A stretch of DNA of 24,589 nt from Hypsibius dujardini (GCA_001579985.1 LRSR01007982.1:1-24589); one strand, 5' to 3'; shown: positions 1-10,495, counted from the first letter of the stretch. Made by a program: numbers and translations. The notes: generated by a model from the sequence alone, not told the origin.

Positions 1-324
1 TCAGTGTAATTTTTTTTTGCGTGGAAAATTGGCATTGCCTTCACGAGTTTAGAGTTAGCAAAAGTTTCTTTCTGTCCAATCAATAAATCAACCCCTTTCG
101 TACAGTTAAATTGTTCAAAAGTAACGGTTTTCCCTTGGCGAACCCCAGAAGGTCCCCGTCAACAACTTTCATAATCTCTTGATTTGAAACACAATTTAAG
201 CGCCCTTCAGCACGTTTCTGTCAATTTTAATGATTGCAATACTTTCACCCAGTTTGTATGGTGACCCTTCAAAGTGGAGCAAATGTTGGCGTTGTACCCT
301 GTAAATCTATCTAAACAACATTAC
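1..324 (-). other. Intron and left flank of the GPCR gene
   Basis: Sequence on the downstream side of the GPCR first exon (minus strand). It begins with a good splice donor (CTCAG then GTAATG, GT at 324-323). I searched the reverse strand for a following exon carrying TM3 features (Cys, then a DRY-like end) and saw none, so the rest of the receptor is presumably left of the window. Confidence 0.5.
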
Positions 325-611
325 CTGAGAAGGGGGTAATGTGGACCGAGATAGACCGGGATGGTGGCATTGGGCACGGACACGGTGGTCATCCAAAGGT
401 CAATGGCGATACAGTGGACGATGAGCGCCCAGCTGGAGGACCGACGGAGGGGTCGATAGACGAAAAGGCTGATGAGTAGGAGGACATTGGCCACGCCTCC
501 GAGAATGTTGGTCACCAGGACGGAGATGATCCAGCCGAGGAGTTGGGGGTTGTTATGTTGTTGAGGCTCAGCGATGGTGGCGTTGAAGTCACTGTAGTGC
601 GTGGAATTCAT
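325..611 (-). CDS. Class A (rhodopsin-like) GPCR, first coding exon (partial)
   Basis: Start of a seven-helix receptor for an unknown ligand, expected in the plasma membrane. The exon encodes 95 codons plus two bases from an ATG at 611. A short extracellular N-terminus has two N-glycosylation sequons (NST at residue 2, NAT near residue 10). It is followed by TM1 (about residues 25-52, with the GxxN motif GGVAN giving Asn 1.50), a basic first intracellular loop (RPLRRSS) and TM2 with the conserved Asp (IAIDL, Asp 2.50) and a following Pro. The exon ends at 325 before a GTAATG donor, so the stop codon just beyond it is intronic. No TM3-TM7 is in the window, so the subfamily cannot be assigned. 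Seen: two helices with the family's N and D positions. Inferred: the gene continues to the left. Confidence 0.75.
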
Positions 612-1820
612 TTTTCAATTTTATGAAAAATATTGAAAAATATAGATTTCTAGTTGGGGTTAATACTTTATACTGTATGTGAATTTTTGTATGGTTGGAA
701 TTTTGTGTGTGGAGAAAATAATGTGTGCAAAATGTGGAGTATGAATCGGCAGCCTGAGGATAAAATGTTAGATTTTTTGTCCGGTTTGTGTGTCTATGTG
801 TCAGAATGAAATTGATTATGTTCTTGTATTCAGATTAATCTTCCTAGGATGAGGACTACCGCGGAGGTTGTAATATTTAAGATAAACCCTGCTTAAGGGG
901 CACGAGAGTCAATTAAAGGACTTCTTGATGGTCAGGTGCTCGACGTTATGCTATCGCGCGGAGGGGGGGGGGCGCACCTTGCCGATTACGTAGCATCATA
1001 GCATCGATTTCGTAGCATCGTGTTCTAAATCATCTTGGAGGGACGAAATTATTATTATTGCGCGAAATGCGTATCTTGAGAGAACTGCGCTTCCTGTTTT
1101 CGAGATTTATTGCGCGGTCCAATGACGGAAATGTGTATTTGTTTGTCGTTCCTTGAAAGGGTCCAAACATTCATCTGTTGGGGATGGAGAATTTAGTACA
1201 CAGTTAATTCACCTAGTGTTACGGAAGCCGGAGCTTCTGAAACTAATTATAGCTCAACAATTAGCAGGTGGAAATTTATAATTAAATGGTTATGGCGAAG
1301 GGGCAAAATCATGGATGTGGATTAACTCCACCCCCTCAAGGAGAACGGCCATGAGGATATTCAAGTCCTGGGATTACTGAAGTTAAATGAGCTGGGGGTT
1401 GGCAAAGTTTATTACGTACCTGCTTTAATCACCATTCGCCCAATTATGCCTCTAAGTCCTACCATAAGGGGCGTAACGGACAGGGGTGCAACGGGACTTT
1501 ACTTTGAGCATCCTAATTTGCTGGCACCCGGTAAAAAGTTGTTTTTAACTTGGTTAGCGCTATCTTGTGGTCACGTGTGTATTATTGTTTGCTCTCTGAT
1601 TTCAACATGTTGCTTGTTTAGATTGGCTCAAACTGGTGTCAAATAAATCTTTGATTCAAAATTCTGACTTTTCATCGACATCAGAACGTACGCCGTACTG
1701 TTAGGTAGGGTTTATCTGGTATTTTGGTTTGGCGCACGACACACAGGTACATATGTAAACTCGCGAAACGACGACGCTTTGCGGTTCCAACCAGTATTAC
1801 GCCGAAATTTAATCTCTATG
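612..1820. other. Intergenic, no gene recognised
   Basis: Upstream of the divergent GPCR exon. It includes a run of ten G at 963-972. A 66-codon plus-strand frame near 1446-1646 has no recognisable motif, and I treat it as chance. No promoter element is convincing. Confidence 0.5.
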
Positions 1821-2262
1821 GCCCGACCCGAAACCCAAAACGATCAGTGGAGCCTCACAAACCCGAACCAACATTTTTAATTTTAATTGAACCCACCCCG
1901 AACCCGACCCGAAACCCGAAAAAGATCCTTCGCTGAAAAACATCTTATTAACTAAAAATGTCAGAAATTTTGTGCTTCTAGCCAACGTTACGAAAGGACT
2001 TGTTAATGTTACAAAACAAAGTGTCATCACACGTGACTGATGCAGTTGCACAAGAGACGGACTACCACGTGACATGCTCTTTCAACTGCTATTGTACAAT
2101 TATTCCATTCCATAATTTCAAGTGCAGTGATTAAAACATACCGCGCTGCAGTCAAACTTTCCCGAACCCACCCGAAACTTGAATGTCCTGAACCTGCCCG
2201 AAAATTAATTCTGACAATTGCCGACCCGACAATCGTTTTTCCAGAACCAAAATCCCGAAAGC
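1821..2262. repeat. CCCGAA/CCCGAC-rich degenerate repeat field
   Basis: Two patches (about 1821-1924 and 2159-2262) are built from imperfect copies of ACCCGAA, ACCCGACC and AACCCGAA, all on the same strand, separated by ordinary AT-rich sequence. Short frames on both strands here are by-products of the repeat. Subterminal CCCGAA-like arrays are known from some hAT-type transposons, but I found no terminal inverted repeat, so the class is open. Confidence 0.5.
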
Positions 2263-2814
2263 TTTTTTTGGAGCCCAAAAGATTTCGGCGTAGGACTGAT
2301 TGGCTGCCACTTTGGTCGAGTTTTAATTATTATCAACCAAATTCCGGTTTGATATGGGAAAGCTATTGTCAGTTAAAACTTCAACTTTATATACTTACAT
2401 TCCTCAGGGGTTTGGTTGCTTCAGTCAGACAATATGCAATGAAGTTATGAACAGTCACTGGACATATAAAACTATCAGAAATTAAATAAATGAAGGTGAA
2501 GTGGATTAAAATGCGAGTGGTTAGAAAAAACTGAAATGCTGTGAAAAAATGAATGTGTTTGCTGAATGAATGAAAATGCTGTGTTTAGGCTGTAGGGGCG
2601 CCACGTGTAATGAGAAATCTCACACCGGCTTATTTGCAACAGAATCAATCAGCTGATTGTCGGTGAGCCTTTGCGGTTCCACGGATGCTCATTGAACAAG
2701 ATTTATTTAAATTTTTACTTCACTGCTATTTGTGCATGGTTTTTCTTGGTTTGGTTTTCATCAATATTAAAAGCTTTTATCATTTTTCAAATTTGTTATT
2801 TGGAAATTAGTAGT
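2263..2814. other. Intergenic, no gene recognised
   Basis: AT-rich sequence between the CCCGAA field and the transposase remnant. The open frames here have no family motif. Nothing else is supported. Confidence 0.4.
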
Positions 2815-3040
2815 AAATTGGATGCGGCAATACATGCAGTTGAAGAAAGGGGGAATAACTGTTTGGAGGACGACTTGCAATATTCGCGTGTCGCAGACAA
2901 CTCTTCGAGGGCATTTGAATGATCGAGAAATCGGGGCACGAGGAAGACTGACAAATTTAACGCCAAAAGAAGAGCTTGCGATTTGCGATCTACTACACAA
3001 TTATGCCGACCTCGGTGTACCATTATCCAGGTATTATCTG
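2815..3040 (+). pseudogene. pogo/Tigger-type transposase remnant (Pipsqueak-like DNA-binding domain)
   Basis: Translated pieces match the start of pogo/Tigger-like transposases. A helix AAIHAVEERG is followed, after a frame change in the AAAGGGGGAA stretch near 2846-2855, by a typical helix-turn-helix end (NIRVSQTTLRGHLN). Then comes the linker consensus of this family (LTPKEELAICDLL, about 15 residues later GVPLS). The frame change and the absence of any recognisable DDE catalytic region downstream show a dead fragment. A splice-donor-like CCAG|GTATTA follows VPLS near 3031, so an ancestral intron or a domesticated exon is a less likely alternative. Family assignment is from motif pattern only. 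Confidence 0.45.
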
Positions 3041-3233
3041 ATGAAAGTTAACTTTGGTTTGTGCAAAGAAAAAATCTGCTTGAGGGCGGATCATTCAAGC
3101 GCCAGGGCCTACCGGAGCCGAACATCGACTCGACCTTGTGCTTTATTCGCCACCGAGTTAGTGGAACCACTGCCGGCTACGATATTCCAGTGAGTATGCA
3201 TCAACGGCTTAACGGCTCCATTCCCCCGAAGAC

Positions 3234-3470
3234 TTGAAAAGTGACAGATACCCGACTGAATACCTCTGCTGGAAAGATGTAGAACGAAGCGTCCGTCGGG
3301 TTGCCCTTGAAAAGCGTTTGACCAAAGCCCAAGAAGACGTTATGAATAATTTGAAAAAACAAAAGAAGACCGCTGCTTCACTTATGACATCAGGCAAGCA
3401 AAAGAAGCTTGTTAAAAAATTTGAAAAGCGAGGGAAGCCGATAAAACGTGTTTTCGAACTAATTGTATAA
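3234..3470 (+). pseudogene. Lys/Arg-rich open frame, possible 3' part of the transposon remnant
   Basis: A 78-codon frame encodes a strongly basic, helix-prone peptide (AQEDVMNNLKKQKK, then KQKKLVKKFEKRGKPIKR). It lies about 190 bp past the pogo-like fragment and is separated from it by stops. Basic coiled tails are common in pogo-class transposases, so it may be the degraded C-terminus, but there is no diagnostic motif. It could equally be a chance frame. Confidence 0.2.
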
Positions 3471-3912
3471 TGGAAGTGCTGCCTATCTAGCCGAAATAAA
3501 ACAGTGCAGAAACCTGAATGATACGTGTCTGCGTAAAGCGACACAGTTTCTAAAGATTGGTGGCTAAGTAGTCATTTCAGCGCATCTTTACTTGATTGAT
3601 AATAGCGCAGGATAGCAATACCAATTTAAGTAATCGAACGCCTAAGCGAGTGAGCCGATTTATTGACCAAGTGGAGGGCGAGCCGAAATCAGACTTCTCC
3701 TCATACAGTATGCATGGCAAAGTAAATTTAATAGTATTAATAGGCTATTCTCTAAATGAAACATGATTCAATTCGTGGTTAGGGTGAGCTGCAGGGAGCC
3801 CGTAAACTTTCTACCAATCGACACTTACGAGCTGTTATACACTCGAACATGCAAATTAGCCCTCCACTTGACTGGACACAGCGAGGCTCTAACATCCGCA
3901 ATCCCGGTAAGT

Positions 3913-3937
3913 ACACACACACCACACCACACCACAC
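3913..3937. repeat. CACAC simple repeat
   Basis: Alternating CA followed by four CACAC-type units, bounded by GTAC at each side. Confidence 0.8.
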
Positions 3938-4122
3938 GTACAATTATAAACCGATACAATAATTAGTCGTTGAAAGGACTTTTAAGCCGGTAACACTTCC
4001 TCACTCTCTCCCACTCAAACACCCAAACACTTTATTTGCTCACGCACCGATCAGTCATGCTTACCGAATTACCGCTGCAGTAATAATCGACACAGTCAAC
4101 AAAGTAATAACGCATATACAAG

Positions 4123-4144
4123 GAGAGAGAGAGAGAGAGAGAGA
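4123..4144. repeat. (GA)11 microsatellite
   Basis: Eleven uninterrupted GA units about 690 bp upstream of the serine protease homologue start codon. Confidence 0.95.
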
Positions 4145-4785
4145 CTGTATATTCATTCACAAAAACAAGGTGTGTACACTATAAGGCGATTCTCTGGCAC
4201 CCGTAAGACACCTCACTTGCAACTATCCGCAGCGCAACGACGATGATGATCTCTCGCGCTCTCTTGAAAGTATATTTGCTTCCCCGTGTCTCTCGGTGGG
4301 TGATGTAAAAATCTGGTTTTGTTTCCGGGCTTCGGAAAAAAACCCATGAAGCATGTAGTGTACATAGATACACCGAAAAAAGTGAGTAAGATGATTTGCC
4401 GCTCATTTTCTGCCGCAGAGACGGATGTGTGCCAGAGGCGCAGATTTTTGGTTATATGATCTTTGTAAATTCACTCACCGGGGCTTGTACAGTGGGACTT
4501 TCACTTGCCAGTCCGGATGTAGAGCAAAATAATATTGCTTCTGAGTAGCAGCAGTGTATGTGTGATCTGTCTCAGAAGGGTAGTTGACATTGAATTTTGT
4601 CGGTGCTTTTTTTATATTCTGCGGTTATGCAAGATTGGAGCGAGTGACGTCTCAACGCGGAAATAAACGCTCCTTTATCATCACATTTTGTGTCAGCTTC
4701 CGCGGCTATTTCCTGCTTATTTATAAGCTGCTAAAGTCGGAAAGGATTTTGCACTGTATTTTAAACAATTTGTTAGCTAGAAGCT

Positions 4786-4798
4786 CCCTAGTTTTCAG
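4786..4798 (+). promoter_or_regulatory. Strong 3' splice acceptor just upstream of the start codon
   Basis: CCCTAGTTTTCAG ends at 4798, 38 bases before the ATG at 4837, with no protein-coding reason for an acceptor there. It could be the acceptor of a 5' UTR intron or a spliced-leader trans-splice site. Nothing in the window decides between these. Confidence 0.35.
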
Positions 4799-4836
4799 TT
4801 ATCTTTCTGCAAGTCCGCTGGTTCGGATCTCGCAAA

Positions 4837-5387
4837 ATGAATTTCCTCCGCTCAAGTTTTACCAAAGGCGTCCTTGTTTTGACTGTTTTTGTGACGATCT
4901 CATCGGCTCAAGGTACCGTACCGTATGTCAAATGTGGCACTGCATTGATTACCGGATCATTGCACATTTTTGCTTGCAGATTCGGAGTTTTCCTTTGGTC
5001 CGAGGCAGACGAGACCGTCGTCAGCGACCACAATTGCGACTACGCCCACGTCCAGTACTTCCGCGCCGGCCAATCAATCTGTTGCAGTTGAGAATGGCAG
5101 AACGCGAATGGCTCGTTTGCTGGCAGCAGGCAGGAAAAACGACTCAATTAGTGCACGGTCAAGAGCGTTTGATCCAACACCGTTTATGGGACAAGGATCG
5201 ACAAGTTTGGAGACGAACTTCCTGTCCATTCAATCTGGAGGCAGTAAATTCACACACACAAATGGGGATTCTGGGAATTTTATTATAAATAACGGAGTCC
5301 CGCAGGGGTTTCAACCTGGGCCATCTATTCCAGTCGGTGCCACTGGTAAGTGTCTGTGTTTGTTGTTTTCCTGTCTGTTTGTCTGTC

Positions 5388-5418
<31 letters not shown>

Positions 5419-7791
5419 TTGTCTTAGTTTCTCAGAGGATCTGAATTGCCGATTATTTTTCTGTAGGTTTGTTCAGTCCGCTCAATGCTCGACCAGGAAA
5501 TTTCCCACAGCCTGGTTCTTTGCCCAATTCCTGCCGTTGCGAAGCCTTTGCGGACTGTCGCGACGTCTCCGCCTTTGCTCGTTCCGACCGACCCCGACAG
5601 GATGTCTGTCAACCCGGAGCAGTTCTTTGCTGTTCCGGTCGCAAGCCTTCCGCGGTAGGGAATCCCGCGAATATCATCATCGCGCAGCAACCCCAACCAG
5701 TTCTGGTACCCGTCACGGTGGCCACGCCTATTGTTCAGCCAAACGGCAACTTCGTTCCCGCTGGCGCGGTTACGCCCAACGCAGCAATCGCAAGTCTACT
5801 CAACCAAGACTGTGGCCGGAAGGGAGGCAATCCCCTGGCCCGAACTTTCGATGTAACTAATCCTCGAGGGGACGCCGAGTTTGGGGAGTACCCATGGATG
5901 GCGGCTATTCTGAAGAGTGATTTGAACTACGTTTGTGGAGGTGCCTTAATTGAGGCTCGTCTAGTGTTGACTGCTGCTCATTGCGTTGCAAAGTAAGTGA
6001 CCTTGACTACTGCTTATTATTTGGGGACAACAGTCTGAATTCTCCCTATGTTTCACGTAAAAGATGTTTAATATAACTCGATTGATTGGATGCATGAAAT
6101 CTCAATGCCATTCATATGCATCATTTGAATGTCTGAACTTGGTTAGCGTTGACTTATTTCATTTCATTTTATTTCTGTTATTATTAATGAACGTTTATCT
6201 ATTTTTTAAGAATTTTAATGATGCTCTATTTTAAGTATTTCCTTGTTATCCGTTGACCAAGTGCTATATTTTATCTATTCTATATTTTGGACCAGTTTTT
6301 CAACTATTAATTAACTGTTGGCCTATTTTTATCTAATAATTGAATTAGTGCTTATTTGTCGACTGCAGCCGTAGACGGACGTATAGATTTTGCCTAACGG
6401 AATGTCTGACAAGCGAGAGATCGGTACAGTAGTCTCATATTGTACATTACATTACCACACAAAAAATGTTTACAGGGTGAGAGGTGAGGACTTAATCGTC
6501 CGACTCGGTGAGTTCGACGTCAGCGAAACCACCGAGCCGCCGTATCAAGACATCCACGTCAAGAAAGTGATCATTCACGGGGATTACCACAGCGGAACCC
6601 TACGCAACGACATTGCCCTGTTGGTGCTCGATCAGCCAGCCGTAATGAACTCTTACATCCGACCTGTCTGCCTGCCACCGGCCATCGATTTCACCGCCAT
6701 GACGTGTACGGTTAGCGGATGGGGGAAAAACAGTCCCAGTAAGCACTTTATTTAACACAATAATTGTCCTTCATCTGAGCATCCGTATACAGTATGTAAT
6801 ATTCAGAGGCTCGTTTAGAGTCCTTACAGGTCGGAACTAAGACCCCTCACGATATGGTCAGGGGGGGGGAGTGAGCATAGAGACAAAATTCTTTTTTTTC
6901 AAGATTGAACTCAAAGTTCAGCCTTTCAGTTCAGCTCAGTTCAGTTCAGTTCAGGGGGATCTTTTCCCTGATTATTTTGAAACTTGTGGGGGGGGGGGTT
7001 GGGGGTCTGATTTTCAGTAGGCCCCAGTGATTTCAAAACATTTTCAAAAGCATCCGTTTTTCGTTCAATTTGAGGTTCGTTGAGGTTCAATATAAGCTCC
7101 CTATTAATGAATACAAATGGGAAGTTCAAAACATTCAAGACCGGTCCAAATTTGAATGTAAAACTGATGTTTTTGGAAACATTTTGAAATCCCTGGGGCT
7201 AGATATCCGACCTCCAAATCCCGACAAGTTTCGAAATGATCGGAGACAAGAAGCCCAATTCAGAGTTCAATCTTAAAAAATGAACATTTTGCCCCTTTGC
7301 CCACCCTGGCCCTACCATGAGGGGTCCTGGTTCCGACCAATAAGGACCCTAAAGGAGCCTCTGGTAATATACAATGTCTGATTTTTGTCTGATTTTTGTT
7401 TAGACGGGCAGTTTTCGACAGTGCTCAAAGAAGTGGACGTTCCAGTGATTGAACGAACTCAGTGTCAGAGTATGTTGAGGAATGCTCAGGAATTGGGACC
7501 GATCTTCAATCTGCACGATAGTTTCCTTTGTGCTGGTCAGGCTGGCAAAGATGCCTGCGCGGTAAGAAATTTAGCTGTGAAGGTTTGTGGGTCGCAGAAA
7601 TAAATTCAGAACGGTGTGAATTTCAGGGTGATGGGGGGAGTCCCTTGATTTGCAAGGTGGACGGGGCCTGGCGCCTGGCTGGCCTGGTGTCTTGGGGCAT
7701 TGGCTGCGGTCAGTTTCCGGGAGCTTACGTCAACGTGGCAAAGTTCTTGCCTTGGATTCAGGGCGTTGTGCGGGAGAACTTTCAGCTGTAA
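4837..7791 (+). CDS. CLIP-domain serine protease homologue (masquerade/PPAF-II-like), catalytic Ser replaced by Gly
   Basis: Secreted, probably non-catalytic cofactor of an extracellular protease cascade. Arthropod relatives assist prophenoloxidase activation and clotting. Six exons in phase: 4837-4912, 4980-5345, 5467-5992, 6476-6738, 7404-7561, 7627-7791, all with GT-AG introns, giving 517 aa. Residues 1-24 are a signal peptide (ending TISSA). A Ser/Thr/Asn-rich linker follows. A CLIP domain has Cys 170, 172, 178, 195, 202 and 203 (CRC spacing and the final CC of the PPAF-II type). The S1 fold runs from about 263: [12 protein letters not shown], His 319 in LTAAHC, Asp 368 in NDIALL, primer Asp in GKDACA. 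The nucleophile motif reads GDGGSP (464-469) instead of GDSGGP. There is no IVGG-type activation start, as expected for this clade. Introns are 67, 121, 483, 665 and 65 bp; intron 4 carries a hAT-like MITE. Very sure of family and exons; function is by homology. Confidence 0.92.
5371..5424. repeat. (TCTG)n microsatellite in intron 2 of the protease homologue
   Basis: CTGT/CTGTC units with a few CCGT and TTGT interruptions fill about half of the 121-bp intron, close to the acceptor's pyrimidine tract. Confidence 0.9.
6804..7363. mobile_element. hAT-like MITE, copy 1, in intron 4 of the protease homologue
   Basis: A 560-bp element beginning CAGAGGCTC and ending in its complement GAGCCTCTG. The inverted arms 6805-6849 and 7318-7362 match at about 39 of 45 positions. 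It is flanked by GTAATATT (6796-6803) and GTAATATA (7364-7371), an 8-bp target duplication with one change, typical of hAT transposons. It has no transposase frame. Inside are G runs (6862-6870, 6988-6998) and a short TTCAG tandem (about 6924-6956). Related copies are at 17129-17631 and about 14969-15548. Confidence 0.8.
6924..6956. repeat. TTCAG short tandem inside MITE copy 1
   Basis: Five to six TTCAG-like units, one altered to CTCAG. Confidence 0.7.
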
Positions 7792-7810
7792 ATTGTAATG
7801 GTCCTCGCTA

Positions 7811-7816
7811 ATTAAA
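7811..7816 (+). terminator. Polyadenylation signal of the protease homologue
   Basis: ATTAAA, the common variant hexamer, begins 20 bases after the stop codon (7789-7791). Confidence 0.5.
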
Positions 7817-8658
7817 TTACAAATGTTGTTGTCACTTTAAACTTATTCATGTGTGGCTGATATTTTGTTGATGTATTTTATACACGCATGGCCTGGAATA
7901 CACTGGCACTGTCCGAAGTGAATGACGTATTTTTTAATGAATTACTCGGGCGAGCGCCGGACACTCAATTCGGTTCTGTTAGCTGTCTGAGTACCAGGCA
8001 GCATACACTTGCTAGATTTACTGGTCAATTTCGACTTTTTGCTTGATTTTTGGATTGTTTTGTTCCCGTTTTTTTTGCTCCAGACTATGTGGGATGAAGT
8101 TAAATGCAACTGAAATTTCAAAGTTCGGACTTGCAAGAGCGGAATAATAATTTTGTAATACTAAGGAATCAGTTATAACGCTGCCCAATGAGTCTGCATG
8201 TGGTTACTTCATTCCGGTAACGACGAAAAAACACGGCGACCCAAATTCACCCCATCCCAAAATGAAAAATTTGTGAAGGCTTTTGATGATTTTTATCTTG
8301 CTACACTGGGGAAACTATAACACTGAGTTTTGGGTGTACAAAATTTGAGTAGCTGTCTAAAAAGTCCAAAATTTAGTAAGTCAAACGAAATTCATCTGAT
8401 AAAATTTTCAGAAGAAAATTGGGATAGCGATAAGGAGAGCTGATGACGTCACGTGGCGTATTTTGAAGAAAACAACATAAAAAAGCAAATATTTGCAAAC
8501 CCAAATTATTTCTGTACAGAAAAAATATTGGAAGCTGAAAACAATTGATCCGTTCTAACACGTTTGGCGACGCGGTTCGAATTTTCAAAACAAACAAAAG
8601 CAGGGTTGCCCTTAATTGACTGTCCACACTATAGACAGAAATACCGAGAATTATAATT
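7817..8658. other. Intergenic, one CRE/E-box composite
   Basis: No gene motif on either strand. The only distinct element is TGACGTCACGTG at 8444-8455, a palindromic cAMP-response-type site overlapping a CACGTG E-box, about 205 bp before a hydrophobic open frame. Chance occurrence is possible. Confidence 0.35.
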
Positions 8659-8934
8659 TTGCCTGGAAGATCAACATTTAAAATACTGAAAGATCTTTGG
8701 GAATGTCTTGTCTCTACATGCGGCGAATTCAATAGTCGGTCTTGGTACCAAGTAAATGCCCATATAGAGGGAATTAATATCTATGTTGTGGGAGTAACTC
8801 TGTTGCTCATCACATGGATACGATGGCTCCTAGGGATGAAAGAAAGTTTGAGTGTAATTAGCAAGACTTGTTTGATATTTCGTGGCCGACTGCTTCAGAA
8901 GAGCTTCCAAACTAGACGTAATCCATGGATGTAA
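8659..8934 (+). pseudogene. Hydrophobic open frame, possibly an S1P-lyase N-terminal anchor fragment
   Basis: A 91-codon frame without an ATG (it opens at TTG). Residues about 38-60 form a membrane helix (INIYVVGVTLLLITWIRWLL) followed by MKESL and a basic, Cys-containing stretch. The order short helix, VN.H, TM segment, ESL, basic region resembles the membrane anchor of sphingosine-1-phosphate lyase as I remember it, but identity is low and no PLP-binding domain follows in the window. It could be a duplicated exon fragment, an exon of an unrecognised gene, or chance. A weak donor (GAC|GTAATC) lies near 8917. Confidence 0.22.
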
Positions 8935-9672
8935 AAGCGAGGAAATTAGGAAAAATGGCTGCGCCGATTGATCCATTAATATTGCTGGCACGTAAGACCA
9001 TCTACAACAACATGAGTGATAAGGCGCTTCAAACGAGAGCAGCCATCCTCCGAATAGGAGTACTGTAGATACTGTTTCATGACACAAATTGAGGGCATCA
9101 ATAAAATAATGTCTTATTTATCTCGCTTGAGCAACATGAGGGGGACGCTGTGCTTTTAATCTTTGGGTTAATTCCAATCAATCTGAAGTCTGGCATGACA
9201 CAGCGGTATTCACAGAAATCAGTGGTAGAAATTATCTGTCTAAGAAATGCCGCGCAGGTAATTTGTTTTTAAAGTAGGTTCAAATTGCCGGATGCATGTT
9301 TGTTGCAAGGTTTGACCGAGCCAATTAATTATGACGTGCGCGTCTGTTGTACTCCTTAAACGATATTTTGCTTGCCCTAACGCCGCACTAATTAAAGGTC
9401 TTAGCAATCGGCAAGTGGCTTACCTTTCCGGCTTAATTGACAATAGGATACTAATCTGATTGTGGGCAACTAAATCATCAATGTAATAATAGATTCATTC
9501 GGTTCGATGTGACTTTGATCCGAACTTGTAGGCATCAAAGTATGCATTCCCATATGCAGGCCGACTTCCGGCCGGTGCGCGGGTGGTTGACGTTTTTGCT
9601 TCCCGGGTAGTAGAACCTACAAAGCGTTAGAAAAAGAATAGTGGAATCGACCAAGTGGAGTTTCAAAAATTA

Positions 9673-9700
9673 CAGTTCCAGTTTCATTGAAACGGAACTG
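9673..9700. repeat. Palindrome (CAGTTCC..GTTTCA / TGAAAC GGAACTG)
   Basis: Arms of 13-14 nt separated by one base, with a single bulged A. GGAATCGACC repeats flank it on both sides within 100 bp. It may be the remains of a small palindromic element. Confidence 0.6.
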
Positions 9701-10495
9701 ACCAGTTGACGTTCCATAACGTATACTTTCAGTTCCCGTAGAAATGGAATCGACCGATCGAGGTTTTCCTACCAATTCGAGTTAGAGAATAAGTTCAGGG
9801 GATTTTCTTAACCTTCTGGTAACCAGGTGTTTTGGGTATACGGATAGAAACGGGTCTAGCAAAACTTTGTTAGATTAGGGAAAGTGCTGAATTCCTCGCA
9901 AATCCTAACGGAATTGTTTGGAAAATTCCCCACAACCATCAAATATAACCGTTTTAGTGGTGGCGGGAACCGTGGCACCACTGACGAAAAATGGAAAAAA
10001 GGCGTCAAATGAGTGACTACACAGTTAGGATATGTCAGTTACACGTTACTCGCAGTGGTAGCACAGCGAAACATTAGGCAGAGTTCTAACCTTTTCCTAA
10101 TGGTTACTAATTTTTATCTCCACTTGTATTCACTTGAGTATTGCAATACCAGTTTTACTAGATGCCCTAAGGACCAGTCTCAAGTCCCTTATGTTTTCGA
10201 TATTGAGAAAAAAAATATCGGCACGTGGGACTGGATGTTGTTCGGGCGGTCCAAGTGTTAGCAATGTGGTGCTAACTAGGTTCCTACCCCTTTGAAAAGT
10301 GTTTTTGAAAATGTGTTTTTTGAATCTAAATAAATATGTGGTAAAAATATCACAGCAAAAAAAAGCGAACGAAAAGACCCAGAACTCGCGCTGAAAATCG
10401 AATGTGACCGTCAAATCCAGCAAGTGTATGCTAACTGGTTCTCAAAGAATTAAATGACACCAGTGCAATTCCGAAAATTAACTTAATAAAAAGCT

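Larger units (their letters stand above)
3471..4836. other. Intergenic and upstream region of the serine protease homologue
   Basis: No supported gene. It contains a CACAC-type simple repeat at 3913-3937 flanked by GTAC on both sides, a (GA)11 microsatellite at 4123-4144, and the 5' region of the downstream gene. A TATA-like TTATAA occurs near 4719. I cannot place a transcription start from sequence. Confidence 0.5.

Noticed and set aside
1809-2450. Pro/Arg-rich frames on both strands
   Set aside because: They are translations of the CCCGAA-type repeat field, with no independent coding evidence.
3763-3966. Plus-strand frame followed by a strong donor (CCG|GTAAGT)
   Set aside because: A good donor alone is not enough. 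There is no acceptor upstream, no motif and no downstream exon in phase.
4584-5288. 234-codon plus-strand frame overlapping the protease homologue
   Set aside because: It runs through intron 1 and exon 2 in another frame. The signal peptide, splice sites and protease motifs all support the overlapping gene instead.
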